A stretch of 64,000 bases of DNA from KBS50 sp042666615 (GCF_042666615.1 NZ_JBHTDD010000004.1:216235-280234); one strand, 5' to 3'. Shown: positions 30,411 to 39,375, counted from the first letter of the stretch. Numbers and translations: made by a program. Notes: generated by a model not told the origin, from the letters alone.

Positions 30411-33400
30411 CCACCGCGGCGGACCGCGGGGTGGGCCCCGACCGGATGGCCGGAGTCCACCCCTCGGCCCGGGACCGTCGCCGGGCGGAGGCTGGCCCGA
30501 CCGTTGAGGGCGGGCCGGCCGGCGGCGGGATGTCTCACCGGCGTGGCATCCTCGATGTCGTGACCGCCCGGGTGAGCAGCCGAACATTCGTCGGCCGAGA
30601 GGCCGACACTGCCGCCTTGCGCGACGCGCTGCGCCGGGTGGACGCGGGCGAGCAGGCCGCGGTGCTGATCGGTGGCGAGGCGGGGGTGGGCAAGAGCCGG
30701 CTCATGGAGGAGTTCGGGGCGGCCGTCGGCGGCGACGCCGACCTGTTCGTCGGCCAGTGCCTGGAGCTGGGCGAGGAGGGCCTGCCGTTCGCCCCGTTCG
30801 CCGCCGTCCTGCGCGAGGTGCTCCGCCGGCACGGGCGGGACGCGCTGGCCGGGCAGGACGTCGAGTTCGCCCGGCTGCTGCCGGAGCTGGCCCGGCCCGC
30901 GGCGGGCGCGCGGACGCCGCTCGCCGACGCGCCGACGACCGACCGGGGCTACCTGTTCGAACTGGTCGGAGAGCTGCTCGCCCGGCTTTCCGAGGGGCGC
31001 CCGACGGTGGTTGTCATCGAGGACCTGCACTGGGCGGACCGGTCCACCCGCGACCTCATCGCGTTCCTGATCCGGGCCGCCCGGCCGGCCCGGACCCTGC
31101 TGATCTGCACCTACCGCACGGACGAACTGCACCGCGGTCACCCACTGCGGCCGTTCCTGGCCGAGCTGGACCGGGTACGCGGGGTGGAGCGCCGCGAACT
31201 CACCCGCCTGGACCGCGACGGCACCGCCACGATCCTGACCGACCTGCTTGGCGCGGAACCACCCGCCCTGGCCATCGACACCGTGTTCGAGCGGGCCCAG
31301 GGCAACCCGTTCTTCATCGAGGAACTGGCCGCCGCGGGCGACCCGGCCGGCTGCGCCACCATGCCGGACAGCCTCCGGGACCTGCTTCTGGCCCGGGTGG
31401 AACGGCTACCCGAGGCGGCGCAGCGGGTGCTACGGATCGCCGCCGCCGGCGGCACCCGGATCGCACACGAGTTGCTCGCCACCGCCGCCGGACTGCCCGA
31501 CGGCGACCTGGAGGAGGCGTTGCGGGCCACCGTAGCGGCGCAACTGGTGGTGGCCGACGCCGACGGTGGTTACGTGTTCCGGCACGCTCTGGTCCGCGAG
31601 GCGGTGCACGACGAGTTGCTACCCGGTGAGCACGCCCGGCTGCACGCCCGGTACGCCGCCGCGATCGAGGCCGACCCGCAACTCGTCCCGGCTGGCCGGG
31701 CCCCCGCCGAGATCGCCCACCACTGGCATGCCGCACACGACCATCCGCGGGCTCTCGTGGCCGCTCTGGCGGCGGCGAAGGCGGCCAGTTGCCGGTACGC
31801 GTACGCGGAGCAGAGCCGGCTGCTGGAGCGGGTGCTGGAGCTGTGGGAGCAGGTTCCGGACGCCGCCGAGCGGCTGGGTATGGACCACGTGGCTCTGGTC
31901 GAGGAGGCGCTGGCGGCGACATGGGTGGCGGGCGACCACGTCCGGGCGCTGAGCCTGAGCCGGGCCGCGCTTGCCGAGGTCGACCCGGCGACCGAGCCGC
32001 TGCGCGCCGCGCGGCTGCTGGGTCGTCGGGGTCGGCTGCTGGCGGTGCTCGGCAAGAGCGACGGCACCAAGGAGCTGAGCGAGGCGTACCGCCTGGCCAC
32101 CGCGGCCGAGACCGAGGACCCGCAGCGGGTGCGGCTGATCGCGGACCTGGCCGGGCACTTGGTCCAGGCCGGCCTGCCCGAGAGCGATCAACTCGTGGCG
32201 GAGGCGTTGGTGGCGGCCAAGGCCACCGGCGATCCGGTCACCCTCACCCACGCGCACCTCGCCCTGGCCAAGTGCCGGGATCGTGAGGTGTCGCCCGACC
32301 TCGGCCTCACCGAGCTGCGCGAGGCCGAACGGCTGGCCCGGCAGTCCGGTGACCCGGTCAACCTCGTCCCGGCGTTGGGCAACATCTCCGACACGCTGTT
32401 CGAGCTGGGTCGGTACGCGGAATCGGCGCGGGTGGCGGCGGACGGCGCGGCGGAGGCCCGGCGGCTCGGTGTCAGCCGGTCGACCGGCGCCTTCCTGCTG
32501 AGCAACCGGGCCGAGGCGCTGCTGGCACTTGGCGAGTGGCAGGAGGCGGACGAGATCTGTGCGGAGGCGGCCCGGATCGATGTCATCGGGACGCTCGGAC
32601 TGCACTGGCTGGAGCTGCGGGCCCGGCTGCGGCTGGCCCGGGGGGAGGATGGCGCCGACGAACTGGTTGCCCGGGCGCTGGGCTTCCTCGGCAAGCCCTA
32701 CCTGCATCCACAGCAACGGTTGCCGCTGCACGAGCTGCGGATCGAGGCGGCGCTGTGCGGCGGGGACCTGGCCGGCGCGGTGTCGGCCGCCCGGGCCGCG
32801 TTGACCGACCCGACGCTGCCGAGCCGTCCCCGGTACGGCTGGCCGCTGCTGGCCGCCGCCGGAGCCGTCGCCGTACGGGCCGGAGAGCCGGAGCTGATCG
32901 CGGCGGTCGAGGCGATAGCCGCACGGCTACACGTCGGCTTCCCCGCCGAGCGGGCGTACGCCGCCCAGCTCACGGCCCTGCTGCCCATGGCGGCGAGCGG
33001 CGATGGATCGGCGCGGGCCGGGTTGGTGGCCGCCAGTGGACCCGTGGGGTCTGGGTTGGTGGCCGACGCCGGACCGGCGGTCGGGGACGCCGCGTCGGCC
33101 ACCCGCTCCGCTGACAGCGCCGCGGCGAGGGTCGCCCGGTGGCAGGTTGCGGTCGACGCCTGGCGGGTCGACGGCCGGCCCTACCAGTTGGCTCGGGCAT
33201 TTGTCGAGTTGGCCGAGGCGGCGGCCGCGGCCGGTGACCGGACCACGGTGACCGACGCGGTGACGGAGTCGGCGGAGATCGCGCGGCGGCTCGGGGCCCG
33301 TCCCCTGGCGGAGCGGGTCGCCCAGCTCGCCCGGCGGGTCGGGCTGCGGGGCGCGGCGGCTGGCGCGGCTCCGGGTGGCGCGGCGGTGGGCGGGACCGAG

Positions 33401-33592
33401 CTGTTGACCTCGCGGGAGCGGGAGGTGCTCCGGCTGGTCGCCGAGGGGTTGAGCAACAGCCAGATCGCCGGGCGGCTGTTCATCTCACCGAAGACGGCGA
33501 GTGTGCACGTTTCCCGGATCATCGCCAAGCTCGACGTGACAAACCGGATCGAGGCGGCCGCCGTCGCGCACCGGCTCGGCCTGCTCACCTGA
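30407..33592 (+). CDS. LAL-type LuxR-family transcriptional regulator (AAA_16 ATPase)
   Basis: 1061 residues from the ATG at 30407, though starts at 30530 or 30560 would drop about 40 unconserved residues. RTFVGREADTAALRDAL and Walker A LIGGEAGVGKSRLMEEF (about residues 86-98) open an AAA_16 domain; Walker B is TVVVIEDLHWADRS. A long TPR-like helical region follows. The last 64 residues (from 998) are a LuxR HTH: LTSREREVLRLVAEGLSNSQIAGRLFISPKTASVHVSRIIAKLDV. LAL proteins often activate secondary-metabolite or sugar genes. It sits between lipA and DUF4191, an unusual place, and shares its start with the stop of the 56-residue ORF. Confidence 0.92.
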   Translation: MTTAADRGVGPDRMAGVHPSARDRRRAEAGPTVEGGPAGGGMSHRRGILDVVTARVSSRTFVGREADTAALRDALRRVDAGEQAAVLIGGEAGVGKSRLMEEFGAAVGGDADLFVGQCLELGEEGLPFAPFAAVLREVLRRHGRDALAGQDVEFARLLPELARPAAGARTPLADAPTTDRGYLFELVGELLARLSEGRPTVVVIEDLHWADRSTRDLIAFLIRAARPARTLLICTYRTDELHRGHPLRPFLAELDRVRGVERRELTRLDRDGTATILTDLLGAEPPALAIDTVFERAQGNPFFIEELAAAGDPAGCATMPDSLRDLLLARVERLPEAAQRVLRIAAAGGTRIAHELLATAAGLPDGDLEEALRATVAAQLVVADADGGYVFRHALVREAVHDELLPGEHARLHARYAAAIEADPQLVPAGRAPAEIAHHWHAAHDHPRALVAALAAAKAASCRYAYAEQSRLLERVLELWEQVPDAAERLGMDHVALVEEALAATWVAGDHVRALSLSRAALAEVDPATEPLRAARLLGRRGRLLAVLGKSDGTKELSEAYRLATAAETEDPQRVRLIADLAGHLVQAGLPESDQLVAEALVAAKATGDPVTLTHAHLALAKCRDREVSPDLGLTELREAERLARQSGDPVNLVPALGNISDTLFELGRYAESARVAADGAAEARRLGVSRSTGAFLLSNRAEALLALGEWQEADEICAEAARIDVIGTLGLHWLELRARLRLARGEDGADELVARALGFLGKPYLHPQQRLPLHELRIEAALCGGDLAGAVSAARAALTDPTLPSRPRYGWPLLAAAGAVAVRAGEPELIAAVEAIAARLHVGFPAERAYAAQLTALLPMAASGDGSARAGLVAASGPVGSGLVADAGPAVGDAASATRSADSAAARVARWQVAVDAWRVDGRPYQLARAFVELAEAAAAAGDRTTVTDAVTESAEIARRLGARPLAERVAQLARRVGLRGAAAGAAPGGAAVGGTELLTSREREVLRLVAEGLSNSQIAGRLFISPKTASVHVSRIIAKLDVTNRIEAAAVAHRLGLLT

Positions 33593-33812
33593 CCGCCACC
33601 TGTCCGCGCCGACGCCAACCCCCTGGCGCGAACCAGACAGTCGTACGGGCCGCCGGCCATTCCGACGCGGCCGACCGCTTCCACGGCCGCGAGGCGTTCT
33701 CCCCAAAGGGACTGGGGGACGTGCACATTCGGCCCCGGCGAAGGGGTGGAAATGCGTAGCCAGGGCAGCCCTGACCCGCAGGACCGCCGGGACGAGGGGG
33801 TGGGGGCGGGGG

Positions 33813-34751
33813 TCAGCTTGCGGGGGTGGTGGCGCGGGCGTCGATCGCCTGCTGGTACAACCGGCCGGCGCGGTACGACGAACGCACCAACGGACCGCTC
33901 ATCACCCCGGCGAAGCCGATCTCCACGGCCTCGTCCTTCAACTCGACGAACTCCTCGGGCTTGACCCACCGCTCCACCGGGTGGTGCCGGGGGGTGGGGC
34001 GCAGGTACTGCGTGATGGTGATCAGCTCGCAGCCGGCGTCGTGCAGGTCGCGCAGCGCCTGCGAGATCTCCGTCCGCTCCTCGCCCATGCCGAGGATGAG
34101 GTTCGACTTGGTGACCAGACCGACGGCGCGGGCCTGCCGGATGACGTCCAGCGAGCGCTCGTAGCGGAACGCCGGCCGGATCCGCTTGAAGATCCGCGGC
34201 ACCGTCTCGACGTTGTGCGCGAGCACCTCGGGCCGGGCGCCGAACACCTCGGCGAGCTGCTCGGGCACCGCGTTGAAGTCCGGGATCAACAGTTCGACGC
34301 CGCAACCGGGCTGCAGGGCGTGGATCTGCCGCACCGTCTCGGCGTACAGCCAGGCGCCACCGTCGGGCAGGTCGTCCCGGGCGACGCCGGTGACCGTCGC
34401 GTACTTCAGTCCCATCGTCGCGACCGACTCGGCGACCCGGCGCGGCTCGTCGGCGTCGAACTCGGCGGGCTTTCCGGTGTCGATCTGGCAGAAGTCGCAG
34501 CGCCGGGTGCACTGGTCACCACCGATGAGGAAGGTGGCCTCCCGGTCCTCCCAGCATTCGTAGATGTTGGGGCAGCCAGCCTCCTGGCACACGGTGTGCA
34601 GGCCCTCGCGGGCCACCAGGCCACGCAGGTGGCTGTACTCCGGGCCCATCTTGGCCTTGACCTTGATCCACGGCGGCTTTCGCTCGATCGGGGTCTCGGC
34701 GTTACGAGCCTCGATCCGGAGCAGGCGGCGTCCTTCGGGAGCGATGGTCAC
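33813..34751 (-). CDS. lipA: Lipoyl synthase
   Basis: LipA is a radical SAM enzyme that inserts two sulfurs into octanoyl groups on lipoyl domains. From the GTG at 34751 the product has 312 residues. The auxiliary cluster Cys residues are C55, C60 and C66 (VCQEAGCPNIYEC), and the radical SAM triad is C81, C85 and C88 (QCTRRCDFC). RPAFRYERSLDVIRQARAVG and KSNLILGMGEE are also conserved. A CRP-like dyad lies 69 bp upstream. lipB is 1.8 kb away, separated by a T-box/AspRS gene; its likely substrates include the E2 encoded at 49953. Confidence 0.97.
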   Translation of the reverse strand: MTIAPEGRRLLRIEARNAETPIERKPPWIKVKAKMGPEYSHLRGLVAREGLHTVCQEAGCPNIYECWEDREATFLIGGDQCTRRCDFCQIDTGKPAEFDADEPRRVAESVATMGLKYATVTGVARDDLPDGGAWLYAETVRQIHALQPGCGVELLIPDFNAVPEQLAEVFGARPEVLAHNVETVPRIFKRIRPAFRYERSLDVIRQARAVGLVTKSNLILGMGEERTEISQALRDLHDAGCELITITQYLRPTPRHHPVERWVKPEEFVELKDEAVEIGFAGVMSGPLVRSSYRAGRLYQQAIDARATTPAS

Positions 34752-34819
34752 AATCCCGAGCGTACGCCGGACCGGGTCATCGATGAACCCGAGGCGACCG
34801 GGCTCACCCTCCCGGCTGC

Positions 34820-34860
34820 TGTGACAGCGATCACGGATCACCGGTAAATCGCTGTCACAG
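34820..34860. promoter_or_regulatory. CRP-type box within a 13-bp inverted repeat
   Basis: TGTGA-CAGCGA-TCAC (34820-34834) matches the CRP/Rv3676 pattern TGTGA-n6-TCACA with one change. The same bases pair with ATCGCTGTCACAG (34848-34860), so the site is also the left arm of a 13-bp stem with a 16-base loop. It is upstream of lipA and upstream of the T-box RNA, so either gene may be affected. Confidence 0.45.
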
Positions 34861-34884
34861 ATGTCCCGGGGTGCGCTAGCGTGC

Positions 34885-35190
34885 CACCCCAACGGCGCCG
34901 ACGGAGCCGAGTAGCGACCCGACCACCGGAGTTCAAGAGAGCCACCGGAAGCTGAGAGGTGGTCTCCGGCCGGGGCGTGAAGACCCTCCCGAGCCGCGGG
35001 CAGAACGATGTGCGGAGGGCTCCCTCCGCACTCCAAGTAGATCCCGCCGTACCCCCACGTCACGGGGACGAACGAGGCCGCCGGCAGCCACCGGCGGCGA
35101 AGGTGTGGTGGCACCGCGAGGTTCCCGCTCGCCCACACCTCCCTGGGGCAGATCGCCCCGCCGCGCGCCGCGCGGCGGGCGCGTTGCGGC
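34885..35190 (+). ncRNA. T-box riboswitch leader (probable Asp specifier GAC)
   Basis: The leader shows the T-box parts in order. Stem I: CCGGAG (34926) pairs CTCCGG (34964), CCACC (34942) pairs GGTGG (34958), with an AGAGA internal loop and GGAAGCTGAGA apical loop. The specifier loop follows as GTGAA-GAC-CCTCCCGAG, where the codon after GAA is GAC (Asp) at 34982-34984. The antiterminator has the T-box sequence GTGGTGGCACCGCG; TGGC (35109-35112) would pair with GCCA, matching tRNA-Asp/Asn discriminator G73. AGGTGTGG (35101) pairs CCACACCT (35133). A GC-rich hairpin (35154-35181) that can terminate lies before the aspS ribosome site. Class assignment is strong; the specifier is a manual reading. 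Confidence 0.85.
35154..35181 (+). terminator. Attenuator hairpin of the T-box leader
   Basis: GCCCCGCCGCGCG and CGCGCGGCGGGCGC form a long GC stem right after the T-box antiterminator element, 14 bp before the GGAGG of the aspS-like gene. In the uncharged-tRNA state it should not form. There is no U-tract. Confidence 0.55.
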
Positions 35191-35211
35191 AACAGAGGAG
35201 GTAAAACCGCC

Positions 35212-36498
35212 GTGCAACGCCTTCTGTCCAGCCACCTTCCCGCCCGTACCGGCGCCACCGTGCGTATCGCGGGCTGGGTCCACCGCCGCCGACTGCTCAA
35301 GTCGGTGGCCTTCCTGATCGTGCGGGACGCCGCCGGGCTCGCCCAGGTGGTGGTCACCGACCCGGCGGTACGCGCCGAGCTGGAACGCCTGACCGAAGAG
35401 ACGGTCGTGGAGGTCACCGGCGCCCTGGTGGCCAACCCCGCCGCACCGTCCGGGGTGGAACTGGTCGACCCGGTCATCCGAGCGCTCGGTCCGGTCGCGA
35501 CGCCGCCGCCGTTCGACCTGTACCGGCCGGAGCTGACCGCCACCCTGCCCACCCAGCTCGACCACGCCGCCGTGGCGTTGCGCCACCCCCGCCGGTCGGC
35601 CGCGCTGCGCGCCGGAGCGGCGGCGGTGGCCGGCTTCCGGGCCACGCTCGACCGGCGTGACTTCGTCGAGATCCAGACACCGAAGATCGTGGGGTCGGCC
35701 ACCGAGACCGGCGCGAACGTCTTCGCCCTGGACTACTTCGGCCGGCCGGCGTATCTCGCCCAGTCGCCCCAGCTCTACAAGCAGCTCATGGTGGGCGTCT
35801 TCGAGCGGGTGTACGAGGTCGGCCCGGTGTTCCGGGCGGAGCCGCACGACACGGTGCGGCACCTGGCCCAGTACACCAGCCTCGACGCCGAACTCGGCTT
35901 CATCGGCGACCACCGGGACGTGATGGCGGTGTTGCGGGACGCGGTCGCCGGGATGCTGGCGGCCGTGGCGGACCGGGCCGGGGGGGCGCTCGCGGCGCTC
36001 GACGTGCGGTCCCCCGAGGTGCCGGCGGAGATCCCGGCGGTGCACTTCACCGAGGCGCTGGCCATCGCCGGAGCACCCCCCGACGAGCGGGACCTCGCGC
36101 CGGCGCACGAGCGCGCGGTCGGTGAGTGGGCGCTGCGGGAACACGGGTCGGAGTTCGTCTTCGTCACCGGCTACCCGATGGCCAAGCGACCGTTCTACAC
36201 CCATCCGGACCCGGTCCGGCCGGTCTGGTCGAACAGTTTCGACCTGCTGTTCCGGGGACTGGAACTGGTTAGTGGCGGGCAGCGGCTGCACCGCCGCGAC
36301 GACTATCTCGCGGCACTCGCCGCGGCCGGGCAGCCGGCCGAACCGTACCGGTCCTACGTGGACGCCTTCGCGCACGGGATGCCGCCGCACGGCGGTTTCG
36401 CGATCGGGCTGGAGCGCTTCGTGGCCCGGCTGGTCGGCGCCACGAACGTCCGCGAGGTCACCGCGTTCCCCCGCGACCTGCACCGCCTAACCCCGTAA
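35212..36498 (+). CDS. aspS2: Archaeal-type aspartate--tRNA ligase (AspRS2; Asp or Asp/Asn specificity)
   Basis: From the GTG at 35212 (GAGGAGG eight bases before) the product has 428 residues. Bacterial AspRS has about 590 with an inserted GAD domain; this is the short archaeal/eukaryal form. The N-terminal OB fold starts VRIAGWVHRRRLLKSVAFLIVRD. Class II motifs: flipping-loop TPKIVGSATETGANVF, motif 2 YEVGPVFRAEPHDTVRHLAQYTSLDAEL and motif 3 HGGFAIGLERFVARLVG. It is controlled by the T-box upstream. A second, bacterial AspRS elsewhere in the genome is expected. It is inserted between lipA and lipB and is convergent with lipB. Paralogous AspRS copies can give antibiotic resistance or serve tRNA-Asn; neither is shown. 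Confidence 0.9.
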   Translation: MQRLLSSHLPARTGATVRIAGWVHRRRLLKSVAFLIVRDAAGLAQVVVTDPAVRAELERLTEETVVEVTGALVANPAAPSGVELVDPVIRALGPVATPPPFDLYRPELTATLPTQLDHAAVALRHPRRSAALRAGAAAVAGFRATLDRRDFVEIQTPKIVGSATETGANVFALDYFGRPAYLAQSPQLYKQLMVGVFERVYEVGPVFRAEPHDTVRHLAQYTSLDAELGFIGDHRDVMAVLRDAVAGMLAAVADRAGGALAALDVRSPEVPAEIPAVHFTEALAIAGAPPDERDLAPAHERAVGEWALREHGSEFVFVTGYPMAKRPFYTHPDPVRPVWSNSFDLLFRGLELVSGGQRLHRRDDYLAALAAAGQPAEPYRSYVDAFAHGMPPHGGFAIGLERFVARLVGATNVREVTAFPRDLHRLTP

Positions 36499-36518
36499 CT
36501 CCCCCCACCCGCTACCCG

Positions 36519-36583
36519 CGTTGATCTAGGGCAGGTGGTCGTGAGTTGATCTCCAATCACGACCATCTGCCCTAGATCGTCGC
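36519..36583. repeat. GTTGATC-tipped intergenic hairpin, copy B
   Basis: CGTTGATCTAGGGCAGGTGG (from 36519) pairs with the segment ending CTGCCCTAGATCGTCG (to 36583). The stem is about 24 bp with two mismatches and a small loop (ATCTC). It lies between the convergent aspS2 and lipB genes and can terminate both. Confidence 0.75.
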
Positions 36584-37246
36584 TGTGGGGGCGGCGAGGA
36601 GGGTGGGGAGGTGTTGCTCGACGATCGGCAGCGTTTCGGTGACGGTGACCGGGCGGCCGAGTTCGGCGGTCAGCGAGGTGACACCCGCGTCCCGGATGCC
36701 GCACGGCACGATCCGGTCGTACCAGCTCAGGTCGCAGTCGCAGTTGAGGGCGAAGCCGTGCTGGGTGGTGCCACGGGCGACCCGAAGGCCGATCGCGGCG
36801 ATCTTGCGGGCTGGTCCCCGGTCGTCCTCAGGCACCCAGACACCGCTGCGGCCCTCGACCCGGGTGGTGACCACGCCCAGCTCGGCGCAGACGTCGATGA
36901 GCAACTGTTCGACCCGCCGGACGAAGGCGACGACGTCCACCCGGTGCCCGGCGTCGATCTCCGGCAGCTTCATGATCGGATAGCCGACCAGCTGGCCTGG
37001 ACCGTGCCATGTGATCTTTCCACCGCGGTCCACGTCGATCACCGGAGTGCCGTCGGTGGGTCGATCCCACGGCTCCGTGCGCTTGCCGGCCGTGTAGACG
37101 CTCGGGTGTTCGAGCAGCAGCACGGTGTCCGGCGTCTCACCGGCGACCACCGCCGCGTGCACCCGACGCTGCTCGTCCCAGGCGGCGGTGTAGTCGACGG
37201 TGCCCATGTGGACCGCGGTCAGTCTGGAAATCACCTCGTGCACCAT
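36572..37246 (-). CDS. lipB: Octanoyl-[acyl-carrier-protein]:protein N-octanoyltransferase
   Basis: LipB moves octanoate from acyl carrier protein to the Lys of lipoyl domains, the first step before LipA. The 224-residue protein has the family landmarks: LLLEHPSVYTAGKRTEPWD, GGKITWHGPGQLVGYPI, the acyl-transferring K148 in PARKIAAIGLRV, HGFALNCDCDL and the catalytic C182 in IVPCGIRDAGVTS. The stop is inside the right edge of hairpin copy B. It is the second gene of the lipoate set; lipA lies 1.8 kb downstream beyond aspS2. Confidence 0.96.
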   Translation of the reverse strand: MVHEVISRLTAVHMGTVDYTAAWDEQRRVHAAVVAGETPDTVLLLEHPSVYTAGKRTEPWDRPTDGTPVIDVDRGGKITWHGPGQLVGYPIMKLPEIDAGHRVDVVAFVRRVEQLLIDVCAELGVVTTRVEGRSGVWVPEDDRGPARKIAAIGLRVARGTTQHGFALNCDCDLSWYDRIVPCGIRDAGVTSLTAELGRPVTVTETLPIVEQHLPTLLAAPTATI

Positions 37247-37278
37247 CCCACCCTAGCCCGCGCCGACTCCCCAGAGGG

Positions 37279-37339
37279 GTTGATCAAGAGGTTCGCGTCA
37301 CCGGCGGGCCGGGTCCATGACGCAGACCTCTTGATCAAC
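37279..37339. repeat. GTTGATC-tipped intergenic hairpin, copy C
   Basis: GTTGATCAAGAGGT (37279-37292) and ACCTCTTGATCAAC (37326-37339) are fully complementary over 14 bp. An inner pair GCGTCA (37295) and TGACGC (37318) extends the stem. It is downstream of the membrane-protein gene that ends at 37355 and upstream of the lipB start. Confidence 0.75.
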
Positions 37340-37354
37340 GCGCGAGAAAGGGGG

Positions 37355-39214
37355 TCAGGGCGCGGGAGACACCTGCCAGAGCCAGACGTCGTCGACCCGC
37401 TGAGGCGGACCGAGCAACTCGGTGGCGGCGCGCAGCAACGCCTCCTGTCGCACCGGCCACTTCGCCCCGTGCACCCGGTCGGCAAGCACCACCGCGTCGA
37501 CCCGCCAGTACCGGAGGTCGTCGCGGGCGGCGGCCCGTTCGGCGGCGCCGATCGGCGGCACCACGCCCGTCTCGGCCACCTCGTTGAGCAGCCCGTCGGT
37601 GGGCCGGGGCACGGGCCCGATCCGGCCCCGGCCGTCCGGCCCCCCGGGACCCAGGAAGAACCCGGACGGGATCGCGAACTCGCCCTGCCGGTGACTCAAC
37701 GCGTACGCCTGCCAGCGCTGACCGTCCGGGGTGACGTCCAGCGTGGGTGGCAGCGGCGCGAGCACCCCACCGTCCGGGACGTACTGCCGCCAGGTGCCGG
37801 CGGTGATGAAGGCCGGGATCGGGGCCCGCTCGGTGGTCAGCAGCGGCATCGGTACCAGCGGCAGCAGGGCCGCGGCGAAACCGGCCGGCCAGGCCAGCCG
37901 GTGCCGCCGGTTGGCGGGCGGCCGGTCCAGGAGGGCGGCCAGCGCGTGCGCCAGCAACAGGCCGAGCACCGGCGTCACCACCAGCGCGAGCCGGGCGGGC
38001 AGCGCGGCGTTGATCACCGGCAGCGGGGACAGCAGCGCGTACGGCAGCGGGATCCCGGTCTGCGTACCGAAGATCTTGATCTCGGGTCCCCAGGACAGCA
38101 CGGTGAACACCGCCGCCGTGATCAGCAGGGCGCGCAGGGTGGCCCGCCGGTCCGGTGCGGTGCGTCGCCACAGCAGCACGGCGACCGCCACGACGAGGAT
38201 CAGCAGGGGCAGCCCGAAGAAGGAGTTCTCCTCGGTGGGGTTGGGGGCCAACCCGGTCTCCAGCCCCGCCGCGCCGGCCAGCGAGCGGGCCGGGAAGGCG
38301 CCGTAGGCGGCGATGTCCTCGGCGTGGATGACCTTGTCGAAGCCGGTGCCGTGGAACCGCTGCGGGCCGAGGAAGTGCAACCACAGCGGGTACGCCAGCA
38401 GGGCCAGCGCCACCGCCCCGGTGACCCCGAGGCCGCGGGCGAAGGTGGGCAGGGTGGCCCGCGCCTCGGCCCGGCGGGGCGGGTGCAGGGCCCAGGCGGC
38501 GAGGAAGACTCCGCAGGCCAGCGCCGTGAAGAAAAGCCCTTCCGCGGCGATGGAGAAGGCCACGGCCACGAGCACGCCGAGCACGATCCCGTTGCGCAGC
38601 CAGCGGCCGGGCTCGCGCAACCGCAGCACCCGCCACACGATGATCGGCACGAGCCAGCCGGCGGTCCAGTTCAGGTGGGCGTTGGCGTGCGACACCATGC
38701 CGGGGGAGAAGCCGATGAACAGGCCGCCGAGCAGCGCCGCGGCGGGATTCCGGACGAGATGCCGGGAGAGCAGCCAGTACCAGGCCAGCGCCGTGCCGGC
38801 GAGGTTCGCGACGAGTATCACGAGGAAGGTGACGGGCGCGCCGAACAGGTACGTCAGCGGCGCGAAGACCACCGCGTACACGGTGATCGAGGTGTTGACC
38901 GCGAGGTTGACGCCGTCGGGGACGTTCATCAGGTAGGTGAAGAGGGGGTTGTCGCCGTGGCTCACGGCGTGCGCGCCGAACGCGAGCAGCCACTCGAAGA
39001 GCGCCTGGTCGCTGGAGTTGACCGTGACGGCGCGGCCGCTCGGGTCCGCCCAGAGGCCGCTTGTCACCCAGGCCGCCAGGACCAGGCTGGCCGCCACCGC
39101 GAGCAGGTCGGTGCGGCGGCGCGAGCGGGCGGCCGGACGCGGCGGGTCGCCGGCACCGGCCGGGCCGGGCGGTTCGGGCGGCTGGTTACGCAGCGTCGAC
39201 GGGGGAAGCGGCAC
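37355..39214 (-). CDS. Large polytopic membrane protein, glycosyltransferase-C-like
   Basis: 619 residues from the GTG at 39214 (VPLPPSTLRNQ); the frame is open to 39310 but that part overlaps the promoter side of the divergent gene. A Pro-rich start is followed by about eleven to twelve membrane spans. After the first span comes the extracytoplasmic loop VTVNSSDQALFEWLLAFGAHAVSHGDNPLFTYLMNVPDGVNLAVNTS, and the polar C-terminal domain ends VWLWQVSP. This layout, with an acidic residue in the first loop, resembles GT-C glycosyltransferases (arabinosyl/mannosyl type), but I see no decisive motif. Substrate unknown. Confidence 0.75.
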   Translation of the reverse strand: MPLPPSTLRNQPPEPPGPAGAGDPPRPAARSRRRTDLLAVAASLVLAAWVTSGLWADPSGRAVTVNSSDQALFEWLLAFGAHAVSHGDNPLFTYLMNVPDGVNLAVNTSITVYAVVFAPLTYLFGAPVTFLVILVANLAGTALAWYWLLSRHLVRNPAAALLGGLFIGFSPGMVSHANAHLNWTAGWLVPIIVWRVLRLREPGRWLRNGIVLGVLVAVAFSIAAEGLFFTALACGVFLAAWALHPPRRAEARATLPTFARGLGVTGAVALALLAYPLWLHFLGPQRFHGTGFDKVIHAEDIAAYGAFPARSLAGAAGLETGLAPNPTEENSFFGLPLLILVVAVAVLLWRRTAPDRRATLRALLITAAVFTVLSWGPEIKIFGTQTGIPLPYALLSPLPVINAALPARLALVVTPVLGLLLAHALAALLDRPPANRRHRLAWPAGFAAALLPLVPMPLLTTERAPIPAFITAGTWRQYVPDGGVLAPLPPTLDVTPDGQRWQAYALSHRQGEFAIPSGFFLGPGGPDGRGRIGPVPRPTDGLLNEVAETGVVPPIGAAERAAARDDLRYWRVDAVVLADRVHGAKWPVRQEALLRAATELLGPPQRVDDVWLWQVSPAP

Positions 39215-39375
39215 GCCGCAGGTTACCAATCCCCGCCGACCGCGCCGCGCGTCCCGCACACATGGGAGTGCGCGAATGTGTGACCCATCGATATGTCGAC
39301 GGTTCGTCACACGAACGTAACGTCACGGCCATTCGGGGGGTGACTGAGATCACAACTCGTATCGAGGAGGCCACC

